Shown here one piece after another: positions 52,087 to 61,290 of a DNA stretch of 64,000 bases. Position 1 is the first letter of the stretch. Every line of letters starts with the position of its first letter. The stretch lies in the NCBI RefSeq assembly GCF_014200675.1, contig NZ_JACHCI010000013.1:120616-184615 (forward strand), in the 5' to 3' direction. The notes below the pieces were generated by a model. It was not told the origin of the DNA. It searched no databases and saw only the letters and a program-made list of their open reading frames with translations. The stretch is from Janthinobacterium saanense (GTDB lineage Bacteria; Pseudomonadota; Gammaproteobacteria; Burkholderiales; Burkholderiaceae_D). The position numbers and the translations under genes are program-made.

Positions 52087-53403
52087 ATGGCCACCATTCC
52101 AGGCATAGCCACAGCCACAGACCAGGTGCACGAAGGCGCTTACCGCAAGGTCACCTTGCACCTGATACCGTTCATCTTCATTTGCTACCTGTTCAATTAC
52201 CTGGACCGTGTCAACGTGGGCTTTGCCAAGCTGCAAATGCTCGATGCGCTGCAGTGGAGCGAAAGCGTGTACGGCCTGGGCGCGGGCATCTTCTTTATCG
52301 GTTACGTCGCCAGCGGCGTGCCCAGCAACCTGCTGCTGCACAAGCTGGGCGCGCGCAAGGTGATCGGCACCCTGATGATTGCCTGGGGCATCGCCTCTGC
52401 GTGCCTGATGTTCGTCACCACGCCGTCCGCCTTTTATATCTTGCGCTTTATTACCGGCATGTTCGAGGCGGGCTTCTTTCCGGGCATCGTGCTGTATTTT
52501 ACGAACTGGTATCCCGCTTCGCGCCGTGGCCGCATCATGGGCCTGTTCATGTCCGCGATTCCCATTTCCGGCTTGCTGGGCAGCCCCTTGTCGGGCTGGA
52601 TGATGGAATTTTTTTCCGACCATCACGGCCTGGCTGGCTGGCAATGGATGTTCTTGCTGCAAGGCATACCGACCGTTGTGCTGGGCTTGCTGGTGTATGT
52701 GCTGCTCAATGACGGCATCCAGCAGGCGACATGGCTGAACGGGGAAGAAAAGCGTTTGCTGCTGGCCGACCTGGCCGACGATGAACGCCAGCGCCGCGCC
52801 GGCGCCAACACGGTCGACAGCTTTGCCAGCGTCTTGAAAAATGGCCAGGTGTGGATGCTGGGCCTGGTGTATTTCTGCATCCAGATGGGTGTGTACGCAA
52901 TCAATTTCTGGCTGCCCACCATCGTCAAGTCGCTCGGCTACTCCAGCCCCGTCACGGTGGGCTGGATCAGCGCGATCCCCTATTTGTGCGCCAGCATCTT
53001 CATGATCTGCGTGGGCCGTTCCGCCGACCGCCACAAGGAACGCCGCTGGCATTTGAGCGGCCCGTTGCTGATGGCGCTGTGCGGCTTGATGCTGGCCACG
53101 CAAGCGCATGGCAATGTGGTGATCGCCATGATCGGCCTGTCGCTGGCCACCATGGGCGTATTGTCGGGTCTGCCCATGTTCTGGCCCTTGCCGACCGCCT
53201 TTTTGGGTAGCGCGGCAGCTGCCGGCGGCTTGGCGCTGATCAACTCGCTGGGCCAGATCGCCGGTTTCGTCAGCCCGTTTTTGGTCGGCTGGATCAAGGA
53301 TGCGACGGGCAGCACCGACGTGGCGCTGTATATCCTGTCGGCCGTGCTGCTGCTGGGCGCCATACTGGTGCTGCGCGTGCCTGCCAAGACCGTCAACCGT
53401 TAA
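52087..53403 (+). CDS. MFS transporter, anion:cation symporter family (sugar acid/glycerate)
   Basis: This 438-residue protein has twelve membrane helices and the ACS-family signature FNYLDRVNVGFAKLQM in helix 1, with YFTNWYPASRRGRIMGLFMS in the helix 4-5 region. Relatives carry tartrate, phthalate, glucarate or galactonate. The divergent CdaR and the glycerate kinase 22 bases downstream favour a sugar diacid or glycerate as substrate. Confidence 0.9.
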   Translation: MATIPGIATATDQVHEGAYRKVTLHLIPFIFICYLFNYLDRVNVGFAKLQMLDALQWSESVYGLGAGIFFIGYVASGVPSNLLLHKLGARKVIGTLMIAWGIASACLMFVTTPSAFYILRFITGMFEAGFFPGIVLYFTNWYPASRRGRIMGLFMSAIPISGLLGSPLSGWMMEFFSDHHGLAGWQWMFLLQGIPTVVLGLLVYVLLNDGIQQATWLNGEEKRLLLADLADDERQRRAGANTVDSFASVLKNGQVWMLGLVYFCIQMGVYAINFWLPTIVKSLGYSSPVTVGWISAIPYLCASIFMICVGRSADRHKERRWHLSGPLLMALCGLMLATQAHGNVVIAMIGLSLATMGVLSGLPMFWPLPTAFLGSAAAAGGLALINSLGQIAGFVSPFLVGWIKDATGSTDVALYILSAVLLLGAILVLRVPAKTVNR

Positions 53404-53425
53404 TGAGTGTTGCAAGGATTTCATA

Positions 53426-54685
53426 ATGACTACGCCACAAGCCTTGCTTAAAGCCATGTTCAGCGCCGCCGTCGAGGCGGCGCAACCGTCACACTGCGTG
53501 CCCCCTCATTTGCCAGCCGTGCCCAAGGGACGCTTGATCGTGATCGGCGCCGGCAAGGCCTCGGCCGCCATGGCGCAGGCCGTGGAACGGCATTGGCCGG
53601 GGCCGCTGTCTGGCCTGGTGGTCACGCGCTACGGTTATGCCGTGCCGTGCGAGCGCATTGAAATCGCCGAAGCAGCCCACCCCGTGCCCGACGCGGCCGG
53701 CATGGACGCGGCGCGCCGCATCCTGGCATTGGTCAGCAATTTGAGTCCCGACGATACCGTGCTGTGCCTGATTTCAGGCGGCGGCTCTTCCTTGCTGGCG
53801 CTGCCGCTCGATGGCGTGACACTGGAAGACAAGCAAGCCCTGAACCGGGCCTTGCTGGTGTCGGGTGCGAATATCGGTGAAATGAATTGCGTGCGCCGTC
53901 ACTTGTCGGCGATCAAGGGCGGTCGCCTGGCCGCTGCCTGTTATCCAGCGAAAGTGCTGACCCTGGCGATATCGGACGTACCGGGCGACAAGCTGGGCGA
54001 TATCGCCTCTGGCCCCACCGTGGGCGACGCCACCACCTGCGAGGACGCCTTGGCCATCGTGCGCCGTTATGGCATCAGCTTGCCGGACAGCATACGCGAG
54101 GTGCTGGAAAGCGGCCGTGGCGAATCGGTCAAGCCCGATGATCCACGCCTGGCAGGCACGCACACGACTTTGATCGCCACGCCGCAAATGGCATTGGAAG
54201 CCGCCGCGAGTGTTGCGCGCGCGGCTGGCGTGACGCCGTATATCCTGGGCGACAGCCTGGAAGGCGAAGCGCGCGAGGTGGGCAAGGTGATGGCGGGCAT
54301 GGCCCAGCAAGTAGCGCGGCGCAGCCAGCCGTTTGCCGCCCCCTGCGTCTTGCTGTCGGGCGGCGAAACCACGGTCACCGTACGCGGCCAGGGCCGAGGC
54401 GGGCGCAACGTGGAATTCCTGCTGGCCCTGGGTATCGCGCTCGATGGCGAAGCGAACGTGTTTGCGCTGGCGGGCGACACGGATGGCGTCGATGGCCAGG
54501 AAGACATCGCCGGCGCGGTGCTAACGCCAGACACCCTGCAGCGCGCCTGGTCGCTGGGCGTCAAACCCCGCGACAGCCTGGACAATAACGACGGCCACGG
54601 CTTCTTCCAGGCGCTGGGCGACGCCGTGATCACGGGGCCGACCTTGACCAACGTTAATGATTTTCGGGCCATCCTGATCAGATGA
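53426..54685 (+). CDS. ttuD: Glycerate 2-kinase (DUF4147/MOFRL)
   Basis: This 419-residue protein has an N-terminal DUF4147 nucleotide-binding domain (LIVIGAGKASAAMAQAVE, LISGGGSSLLALP, GANIGEMNCVRRHLSAIKGG) and a C-terminal MOFRL domain (LSGGETTVTVRGQGRGGRN, LAGDTDGVDG). It phosphorylates D-glycerate at C2, the last step in several glyoxylate, tartrate and sugar-diacid routes. The start at 53426 has an aagga site. It forms an operon with the upstream MFS gene under probable CdaR control. Confidence 0.92.
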   Translation: MTTPQALLKAMFSAAVEAAQPSHCVPPHLPAVPKGRLIVIGAGKASAAMAQAVERHWPGPLSGLVVTRYGYAVPCERIEIAEAAHPVPDAAGMDAARRILALVSNLSPDDTVLCLISGGGSSLLALPLDGVTLEDKQALNRALLVSGANIGEMNCVRRHLSAIKGGRLAAACYPAKVLTLAISDVPGDKLGDIASGPTVGDATTCEDALAIVRRYGISLPDSIREVLESGRGESVKPDDPRLAGTHTTLIATPQMALEAAASVARAAGVTPYILGDSLEGEAREVGKVMAGMAQQVARRSQPFAAPCVLLSGGETTVTVRGQGRGGRNVEFLLALGIALDGEANVFALAGDTDGVDGQEDIAGAVLTPDTLQRAWSLGVKPRDSLDNNDGHGFFQALGDAVITGPTLTNVNDFRAILIR

Positions 54686-54703
54686 TGCTTTAGAAACCCT
54701 GCC

Positions 54704-55717
54704 TTAAAAACCTTCCAGCACAATCTTGCCCTTGGCGGTGTTGCTTTCCAGTAGGGCATGTGCGCGCTTCAGGTTCGCTGCGTTGATGGCGCCGAAGCGT
54801 TCGGCGACCGTCGTCTTGATGGTGCCGGCGTCGACCAGTTGCGCCAGTTCATCGAGCAATGCATGTTGCTTGATCATGTCTGGCGTCTGGAACAGGGAAC
54901 GGGTAAACATCAATTCCCAATGCAGCGAGACGCTCTTGCCCTTGAATTTGCGCACGTCGATATGTTCGGGGTCGTCGATCAGGGCGAACTTGCCTTGCGG
55001 CGCGATCAGTTCCACGATCTGGTCGAAATGGCTGTCGGTCTGGTTCAGGCTGATCACATAATCGACGGGAGGCAAGCCCAGGCGCGTGATTTCGGCGGCC
55101 AGCGGTTGGCTGTGGTCGATCACATGGTGGGCGCCCAGTCCCGTCACCCAGGCCGAGGTATCTGCGCGCGACGCCGTGCCGATGATGGTGACGCCCGTCA
55201 TTTGGCGCGCCAGTTGCACCAGCACCGAACCGACGCCGCCAGCCGCGCCGATTACCAGCAGGGACTTGCCGGTGAGGTTCCGGTCGCGGCTGATCTGCAG
55301 GCGCTCGAACAGCAATTCCCAGGCGGTAATCGCGGTCAGGGGCAGGGCGGCGGCGGCCGCGAAATCGAGGCTGGCCGGCATATGGCCGACGATGCGCTCG
55401 TCGACCAGCTGGAATTGGCTATTGCTGCCCGGGCGGTTGATGGCGCCTGCATACCAGACCTTGTCGCCCACCTTGAACAGGCTGACGTCGGAGCCGACAG
55501 CGGTGACGACACCGGCCGCATCCCAGCCCAGCACTTCAGGCTGGCCCTCTTTCGGCTGGCGGTTCTTGCGCACCTTGGTGTCGACCGGATTGACGGAAAT
55601 CGCATGCACGGCAACGAGCAGGTCGCGGCCCGTGGCGACCGGCGTGGGCAGTTCGATATCGAGCAGGGCGTCGGCATCGGTGATGGGCAGGCTGTGATGG
55701 TAGGCAATCGCTTTCAT
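54704..55717 (-). CDS. Zinc-free quinone oxidoreductase-like alcohol dehydrogenase (MDR superfamily)
   Basis: This 337-residue protein starts MKAIAYHHSLPI and shows the MDR fold: VHAISVNPVDTKVRKNRQP, EVLGWDAAGVVTAVGSDV and LLVIGAAGGVGSVLVQLARQ (NADPH-binding Rossmann motif). The structural and catalytic zinc ligands are absent, as in the zeta-crystallin/ZADH group. It probably reduces quinones or enones. The ATG at 55717 is used; the longer open frame upstream is a shadow of the divergent LysR gene, which likely controls it. Confidence 0.92.
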   Translation of the reverse strand: MKAIAYHHSLPITDADALLDIELPTPVATGRDLLVAVHAISVNPVDTKVRKNRQPKEGQPEVLGWDAAGVVTAVGSDVSLFKVGDKVWYAGAINRPGSNSQFQLVDERIVGHMPASLDFAAAAALPLTAITAWELLFERLQISRDRNLTGKSLLVIGAAGGVGSVLVQLARQMTGVTIIGTASRADTSAWVTGLGAHHVIDHSQPLAAEITRLGLPPVDYVISLNQTDSHFDQIVELIAPQGKFALIDDPEHIDVRKFKGKSVSLHWELMFTRSLFQTPDMIKQHALLDELAQLVDAGTIKTTVAERFGAINAANLKRAHALLESNTAKGKIVLEGF

Positions 55718-55823
55718 GCTGGATCCTTGAATAAGAAAGAAGAGTAGATGACGTATGATGGTTTGTTTTCTTTTAAAGAAAAAGATGGCGCATACTGAAA
55801 CACTTTCAAAGGAATGCTGAAAA

Positions 55824-56738
55824 TTGCTGAGACTCGATGACTTGCAGGTATTTGTGTGCACGGCCGACCGGGGCAGCCTGTCGGCGGCTGCGCGCGAGGT
55901 GGGCATTTCGCCTGCGCTGGCCAGTGCCGCCGTCAAGCGCCTGGAAGGGGAATTGGGGCTGCGCCTGCTGGCCCGCACCACGCGTTCCTTGAGCCTGACG
56001 CCGGAAGGCACGCAATATATCGAGCATGCCAGGGAAGCGTTGCGGGTGCTGCGCGCGGGCCGCGATGCCTTGCTTGCAGACAAGGACAGTTTCGGCGGAA
56101 CCTTGAAAATCGCCATGCCTTCCGATCTGGGCCGCAACACCATGCTGGGCTGGCTCGATGTGTTTCAGCAGCGCCATCCCAAGTTGCACTACCAGCTCAG
56201 CGTCAGCGACCGGGTAGCCGACATGGTGCGCCAGCAAGTCGATATTGCCCTGCGTTATGGTCAGCAAGACGATTCGAGCATGATCGCCATGCCGATTGCC
56301 CCCGCCAATGACCGGGTGCTGGTGGCGTCGCCTGCTTACCTGAACCAACACGGTCCGCTGCTGACGGTGGAAGACTTGCAGCATCACAACTGTTTGCGTT
56401 TCGCACTCGAAGACGGTTTGCATGACCGCTGGACGTTTTACCGCTTGCCGCAGCGCGAGCAGGTGACGGTGCAAGTGAGTGGCAACCGCAGCGCCGACGA
56501 TGCCGACCTGGTGCGCCGCTGGGCGGTGGCCGGCCTCGGTATTGCCTATAAATCGCGGCTGGACTTGTCGGCCGACCTGGCTGCGGGCCGCTTGCAAGTG
56601 TTGCTGCCCGAGGTGGCGGGCGAGCCGACACCCTTGCACCTGGTTTGCACGCACCGCGCGCAAGTGACGCCACTGGTCTTGCAGTTGCGCGATTTTTTGC
56701 GTGAGCAGTGTGCTGCCGTGCCTGTAGTGTTGCCTTAA
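55824..56738 (+). CDS. LysR-family regulator, TTG start
   Basis: This 304-residue protein begins LRLDDLQVFVCTADRGSLSA, and the HTH follows at REVGISPALASAAVKRLEGE. The effector domain is of the CrgA/DmlR-like type (FGGTLKIAMPSDLGRNTMLG). The only start matching the conserved N-terminus is TTG at 55824, with aaagga about ten bases upstream; an ATG at 55814 is out of frame. It is divergent from the quinone-oxidoreductase gene, the usual layout for a LysR target. Confidence 0.9.
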   Translation: MLRLDDLQVFVCTADRGSLSAAAREVGISPALASAAVKRLEGELGLRLLARTTRSLSLTPEGTQYIEHAREALRVLRAGRDALLADKDSFGGTLKIAMPSDLGRNTMLGWLDVFQQRHPKLHYQLSVSDRVADMVRQQVDIALRYGQQDDSSMIAMPIAPANDRVLVASPAYLNQHGPLLTVEDLQHHNCLRFALEDGLHDRWTFYRLPQREQVTVQVSGNRSADDADLVRRWAVAGLGIAYKSRLDLSADLAAGRLQVLLPEVAGEPTPLHLVCTHRAQVTPLVLQLRDFLREQCAAVPVVLP

Positions 56739-56837
56739 GAATATTATTGATTACATCTCGTTGCAAATGGCAATCATGCGCAAGTCAACCGGGGAGTACG
56801 CTCAGGCATTGTGGTTGAAACCGCTCGAAGGATCGCC

Positions 56838-58379
56838 ATGTTCAACAGCCGCCTGTTTTCCACCACCCTGATTTCCTCGGCCTTGCTGGCCGGCTGCGCC
56901 ACCACGCCGCCGCCGGCAGCCGGGCCTGTGCATGCAGATAATCCTGCACATAATATTGCCATGTTGGAACGTATCAGCTGGGGCGTGAATAGCAGCAGCG
57001 TGCGCCAGATGCAGCGTGAAGGCTGGGATCGCTACTTGCAGGAGCAATTGCATCCAGGCAAGGTTGTCTTGCCGCCCAGCATACAGGCGCAGATAGCCGC
57101 CATGACGATCAGCCAGATACCGCTCGATCAGTTGGTGATGCAAGTCGAGCAGCGCCGCAAGGATGCCAGTGCCGTGGCCGACGATGCCGCCAAACAGCAG
57201 GCGCAGCAGGAATATCAGCAGGAAATGAACCGTTTGGCGCGCGAAGCGGCCACACGCTCGCTCTTGCTCGATGTGTATGGAACCAATCAGTTGCAGCAGC
57301 AAATGAGCTGGTTCTGGCTCAACCATTTCAGCGTGCATCAGGGCAAGCATAATCTGCGCGCCATGGTCGGCGATTACGAGGCCAACGCCATTACACCGCA
57401 TGCACTGGGTAAATTTCGCGACTTGCTGTCGGCCACCGTCCACCATCCGGCCATGCTGCGCTATCTGGACAACGAGGCCAATGCCGCCAACCGCATCAAT
57501 GAAAACTATGCACGCGAGCTGATGGAGCTGCATACGCTGGGCGTGAATGGCGGCTACAGCCAGAAGGATGTGCAGGAACTGGCGCGCATATTGACGGGCG
57601 TGGGCGTCAACCTGGGCCCGGAGTCGCCCAAGGTCAGGCCGGCGCTGCAATCGCAATATGTGCGCCGGGGCTTGTTTGAATTCAATCCAAACCGCCACGA
57701 CTATGGTGACAAGCAATTCCTGGGACAAACAGTGAAAGGGCGTGGCCTGGCCGAACTGGACGAAGCGCTGGACCGCCTCAGCCGCAGCCCCGCGACGGCC
57801 CATTTCATCAGCGCCAGGCTGGCCCAGTATTTTGTGGGCGACACGCCGCCCGAAACCTTGGTGGAGCAGATGGCGCAAACCTTCCAGCGCACGGATGGCC
57901 TGATTTCCGCCGTGCTGCAAACCATGTTTTCCAGTAAAGAATTCCGGCAATCGCTGGGCCACAAGTTCAAGGATCCCATGCAATATGTGGTGTCGGCTGT
58001 ACGGCTCAGTTATGACGATAAGCCCATCCTGAATGCGGGGCCGATGCTGAACTGGCTGTCGCGCATGGGTGAGCCGTTGTATGGCCGCCAGACGCCGGAC
58101 GGTTACCCATTGAGTGAAAGCGCCTGGGCCAGTCCCGGGCAAATGAATACGCGGTTTGAAATTGCCCGCACCATCGGTTCGGGCAGTGCCGGCCTGTTCA
58201 AGACGGATGGCCCGCAGCCGCAAGAGAAAATGGCCTTCCCGCAATTATCGAACGCCCTGTATTTCCAGTCGCTGCAAGCCACCCTGAGTCCGGCCACGCG
58301 GCAGGCGCTGGACCAGGCGGCCTCTCCCCAGGAGTGGAACACTTTCTTGCTGTCATCCCCAGAGATGATGCACCGCTAA
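56838..58379 (+). CDS. DUF1800 family lipoprotein
   Basis: This 513-residue protein has a lipoprotein signal (TTLISSALLAGCATT). It covers a full DUF1800 domain: LERISWGVNSSSVRQM, WFWLNHFSVHQGKHN, NRINENYARELMELHTLGVN, and KDVQELARILTGVGV. The family is always exported and almost always encoded beside a DUF1501 protein; its biochemical role is unknown. The start at 56838 has a gaagga site. The DUF1501 gene follows after 14 bases. Confidence 0.92.
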   Translation: MFNSRLFSTTLISSALLAGCATTPPPAAGPVHADNPAHNIAMLERISWGVNSSSVRQMQREGWDRYLQEQLHPGKVVLPPSIQAQIAAMTISQIPLDQLVMQVEQRRKDASAVADDAAKQQAQQEYQQEMNRLAREAATRSLLLDVYGTNQLQQQMSWFWLNHFSVHQGKHNLRAMVGDYEANAITPHALGKFRDLLSATVHHPAMLRYLDNEANAANRINENYARELMELHTLGVNGGYSQKDVQELARILTGVGVNLGPESPKVRPALQSQYVRRGLFEFNPNRHDYGDKQFLGQTVKGRGLAELDEALDRLSRSPATAHFISARLAQYFVGDTPPETLVEQMAQTFQRTDGLISAVLQTMFSSKEFRQSLGHKFKDPMQYVVSAVRLSYDDKPILNAGPMLNWLSRMGEPLYGRQTPDGYPLSESAWASPGQMNTRFEIARTIGSGSAGLFKTDGPQPQEKMAFPQLSNALYFQSLQATLSPATRQALDQAASPQEWNTFLLSSPEMMHR

Positions 58380-58393
58380 TCGAAAGGAATGTC

Positions 58394-59584
58394 ATGAAAC
58401 GCCGTGATCTGTTAAAAGCGCTGGCCGCCGCGCCCCTGTTCAGCCATGCGGGCAACTTGCTGGCCGCGCCAGCCACGAATGCCAAGCTGCTGTTTGTCTT
58501 CTTGCGGGGCGGCTATGACGCCAACAACCTGCTGGTGCCGATCGGCAGCGATTTTTATTATGCGGCGCGGCCCAATATCGCCATTCCCAAGCCTGGCGCA
58601 GACAATGGCGCGCTGGCCCTGAACGCCGACTGGGCACTGCATCCGGCCTTGCGCGACAGCATCTATCCTTTGTTCAATAGCGGCCAGGCAGCCTTTGTGC
58701 CGTTTGCGGGTACGACCGATTTGACGCGCAGCCATTTTGAAACGCAAGACACGATAGAGCTGGGGCAAAGCCTCGATGGGCGCCGCGATTTCCGCTCGGG
58801 CTTCATGAACCGGCTGGCGCAAAGCCTGAATGCCGACAAGACCAGCCGTGCCATTTCCTTTACCGACCAGTTGCCGCTGATCTTCCAGGGTGGGGCGCAA
58901 GTGCCGAACATGGCGCTGCGCTCGCTGGGCAAGTCGGGCATCGATGAGCGGCAAAGCAAGATTATTGCCGCGATGTACCAGAACACCTCTTTGCAAAAGC
59001 CTGTCAGTGAAGGTTTTGTGGTGCGCGACGATGTGATGAAGGAGCTGAGCGGCGAAATGCAGGCGGCTAACCGCAACGCCATCAGTACCAAGGGTTTTGC
59101 GCTGGAAGCGCAGCGTATCGCCAAACTCATGAAAGACAAGTACAACATCGGCTTTGTCGACGTGGGCGGCTGGGATACGCACGTGGGGCAGGGCGCCGGC
59201 ACCGGTTATCTGGCGGGGCGCTTCGATGAACTGGGGCGCGGTTTGGCGGCGTTTTCGCAGGAAATGGGTAGCGAGTGGCGCAATACGCTGGTGGTGGTGG
59301 TCAGCGAATTTGGCCGCACCTTCCGCGAAAATGGCAACCGGGGCACGGACCATGGCCATGGCAGCGTGTTCTGGGTGCTGGGCGGCGGCATACGCGGCAA
59401 ACAGGTGGCGGGCGAACAAGTAGCGATCAGCCAGCCTAATCTGTTCCAGAACCGTGACATGCCGGTGCTTAATGAGTATCGCTCTGTGCTGGGCGGCTTG
59501 CTGCAGCGCACCTTCAGCCTGAGCACGGCGCAGCTCGATCACGTGTTTGCGGGCGCCAGGCCAACAGAGCTGGGCGTGGTGTAG
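58394..59584 (+). CDS. DUF1501 family exported protein (alkaline-phosphatase-like fold)
   Basis: This 396-residue protein starts MKRRDLLKALAAAPLFSHAG, a Tat-like leader with a weak twin pair (RR). The DUF1501 core includes FVFLRGGYDANNLLVPIG, SHFETQDTIELG and NIGFVDVGGWDTHVGQG, with the metal-type motif VVVVSEFGRTFRENGNRGTD and HGHGSVFWVLGG. These are sulfatase/alkaline-phosphatase-like proteins of unknown substrate. It is in a tight operon with the upstream DUF1800 gene, a conserved pair. Confidence 0.93.
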   Translation: MKRRDLLKALAAAPLFSHAGNLLAAPATNAKLLFVFLRGGYDANNLLVPIGSDFYYAARPNIAIPKPGADNGALALNADWALHPALRDSIYPLFNSGQAAFVPFAGTTDLTRSHFETQDTIELGQSLDGRRDFRSGFMNRLAQSLNADKTSRAISFTDQLPLIFQGGAQVPNMALRSLGKSGIDERQSKIIAAMYQNTSLQKPVSEGFVVRDDVMKELSGEMQAANRNAISTKGFALEAQRIAKLMKDKYNIGFVDVGGWDTHVGQGAGTGYLAGRFDELGRGLAAFSQEMGSEWRNTLVVVVSEFGRTFRENGNRGTDHGHGSVFWVLGGGIRGKQVAGEQVAISQPNLFQNRDMPVLNEYRSVLGGLLQRTFSLSTAQLDHVFAGARPTELGVV

Positions 59585-59684
59585 CTTTCATCATGCCCGT
59601 GTTACGCTACGCCTGCGCGATGGTCGCGTAGCATAGCTTAACTTTAGCCGGTCACTTTTGGGTGCCGGGCATGAATGGATGTAT

Positions 59685-60803
59685 ATGAGCGATACCCAGC
59701 GCGATATTCAGCGAGATATCGTCAGCGCAGGCTTTTCCCTGGCCTTGATCGCCTTGACGGCGTTTGTCATGCAGCGCTTTTTCCTGCCGCTGGTGTGGGC
59801 CGGTATTTTATGCGTGGCGACCTGGCCCCTGTACTTGCGGATGCGTGCTGCGCTGGGACATCGGCCCATTGTCGCTGCCGCCTTGCTGACCTTGGCGTCC
59901 GCCTGCATCTTCATCATTCCCGTGCTGCTGGGCCTGGCGCAAGCGGCGCACGAAATGCCCGTGCTTGCCAACTTTATCGTCAATGCCAATATGAATGGCT
60001 TGCCCGTGCCTGCCTGGACGGCGAACATTCCGCTGGCAGGCAGCGCCATCAGCGATTGGTGGCAAGCCACCCTGAGCCAGCCGCATGGACTGGGCCATTT
60101 GCTGGCGGGTGGCGCCGTGGGCGGTTTTCATTCGGCGCGCGATATCTTGCGCGTCTTCGGTACCGACGTGTTTCACCGTCTGGTCGACTTCGGCCTGGCT
60201 TTTTTGTGCCTGTTCTTCTTTTACAAGGATGGCGAAGCGCTGACGCGCCAGATCACCGCCTTGGGCAGCCATTTCCTGCGCCCTGAACGCTGGGGCCGTT
60301 ATGCGCAAAAAGTACCGACCGCCATCCGCGCCACCGTCAATGGCCTGGTCCTGGTGGGTCTGGCCGAGGGCGCGCTGATCGGCGTGGCCTACGTCATCAC
60401 GGACCTGCCATCGCCCGTATTGTGGGCGTTTGCCACCGGCATCCTGGCCATCATCCCGTTTGGTGCACCGCTGGTGTACTTGTGCGCGGCCGCCTTGCTA
60501 CTGGTGCAGGGCAGCGTGGGTGGCGCCATCGGTGTGGCCGTCTGGGGCACGGTAGTGCTGTTCGTGGCTGACCATTTCGTGCGCCCTGGCATGATCGGCA
60601 ATGCGACCCGCTTGCCCTTCCTGGCCGTCCTGTTCGGCATCCTGGGTGGCGTGGAAACCCTGGGACTGGTGGGCCTGTTTATCGGCCCGGTCGTGATGGT
60701 GCTGTTTGTTACCCTGTGGTACGAGGCCAATGTCTTTGATCTTGAACCGGCTGCTGTGCAGAAAACACCTGCCAGCCCGGCCGCACCGGAACGCACGCAG
60801 TAA
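59685..60803 (+). CDS. AI-2E (PerM) family permease
   Basis: This 372-residue protein has seven to eight membrane helices of the AI-2E/PerM family: RFFLPLVWAGILCVATWPLY, KVPTAIRATVNGLVLVGLAE, FATGILAIIPFGAPLVYLC and GMIGNATRLPFLAVLFGILG. Family members have been linked to autoinducer-2 export or Na+/H+ antiport; the substrate here is not deducible. The ATG at 59685 is the last of three nearby candidates and best fits homologues. Confidence 0.88.
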   Translation: MSDTQRDIQRDIVSAGFSLALIALTAFVMQRFFLPLVWAGILCVATWPLYLRMRAALGHRPIVAAALLTLASACIFIIPVLLGLAQAAHEMPVLANFIVNANMNGLPVPAWTANIPLAGSAISDWWQATLSQPHGLGHLLAGGAVGGFHSARDILRVFGTDVFHRLVDFGLAFLCLFFFYKDGEALTRQITALGSHFLRPERWGRYAQKVPTAIRATVNGLVLVGLAEGALIGVAYVITDLPSPVLWAFATGILAIIPFGAPLVYLCAAALLLVQGSVGGAIGVAVWGTVVLFVADHFVRPGMIGNATRLPFLAVLFGILGGVETLGLVGLFIGPVVMVLFVTLWYEANVFDLEPAAVQKTPASPAAPERTQ

Positions 60804-60896
60804 TGAGGGGTCGGTCAAGCGCTATTGCTGCTGACCGGTACTGGCGCGTGGCGAAGGCGGCCGGGTGGCGGTGGGGCTTTCACGATGAAAACCCGC

Positions 60897-61121
60897 TCAA
60901 TGCGCCTTGGACAGGATGAGGAGCCAGCGGCGCATCAGCAGCACTTCAACATACCCCGGCTCGATGCCCGTGCCACACTCGATCAGGGGATTGACCGTGT
61001 AGTAGCGCTTGCGGAAGTCGCGGCAGACGAGGATTTCGCGCTTGCCCATGCGGACCAGGAAGGAGCTTGGGGCATATTCCAGGCCGAAACGTGGGCCAAA
61101 ACCGCTATTCAATGTTGCCAT
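60897..61121 (-). CDS. Small unknown protein preceded by tandem LexA-type boxes
   Basis: This 74-residue basic protein (MATLNSGFGPRFGLEYAPSS, then MGKREILVCRDFRKRYYTVN, ECGTGIEPGYVEVLLMRRWL) matches no family I know. A good ribosome binding site (aaagga, spacing six) precedes the ATG at 61121. Two CTG-N10-CAG boxes lie 54-88 bases upstream, so it is probably induced by DNA damage. It has no signal peptide or membrane helix; the single Cys residues are unpaired. It is divergent from the PAP2 gene. Confidence 0.65.
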   Translation of the reverse strand: MATLNSGFGPRFGLEYAPSSFLVRMGKREILVCRDFRKRYYTVNPLIECGTGIEPGYVEVLLMRRWLLILSKAH

Positions 61122-61174
61122 GACAATTCCTTTGAGGGAGATGTGTTGAACGAGTCATCAGAATAGCATAACTA

Positions 61175-61209
61175 CTGTATGAAAACACAGTGACTGTATG
61201 AATAAACAG
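61175..61209. promoter_or_regulatory. Two tandem LexA (SOS) boxes
   Basis: ctgtatgaaaacacag (61175-61190) and ctgtatgaataaacag (61194-61209) both fit CTG-N10-CAG exactly, with the TATG start typical of LexA sites. They are spaced 19 bases apart centre to centre. They lie between the divergent small gene (start 61121) and the PAP2 gene (start 61291) and are closer to the former. LexA control is inferred. Confidence 0.65.
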
Positions 61210-61290
61210 TAGTTTTTTCAATCTGTGGTTTTTCGATCAGCAGCTAAGCACCAGTTTGCTGCACAACAATGACATGGGAATGACACAGAC

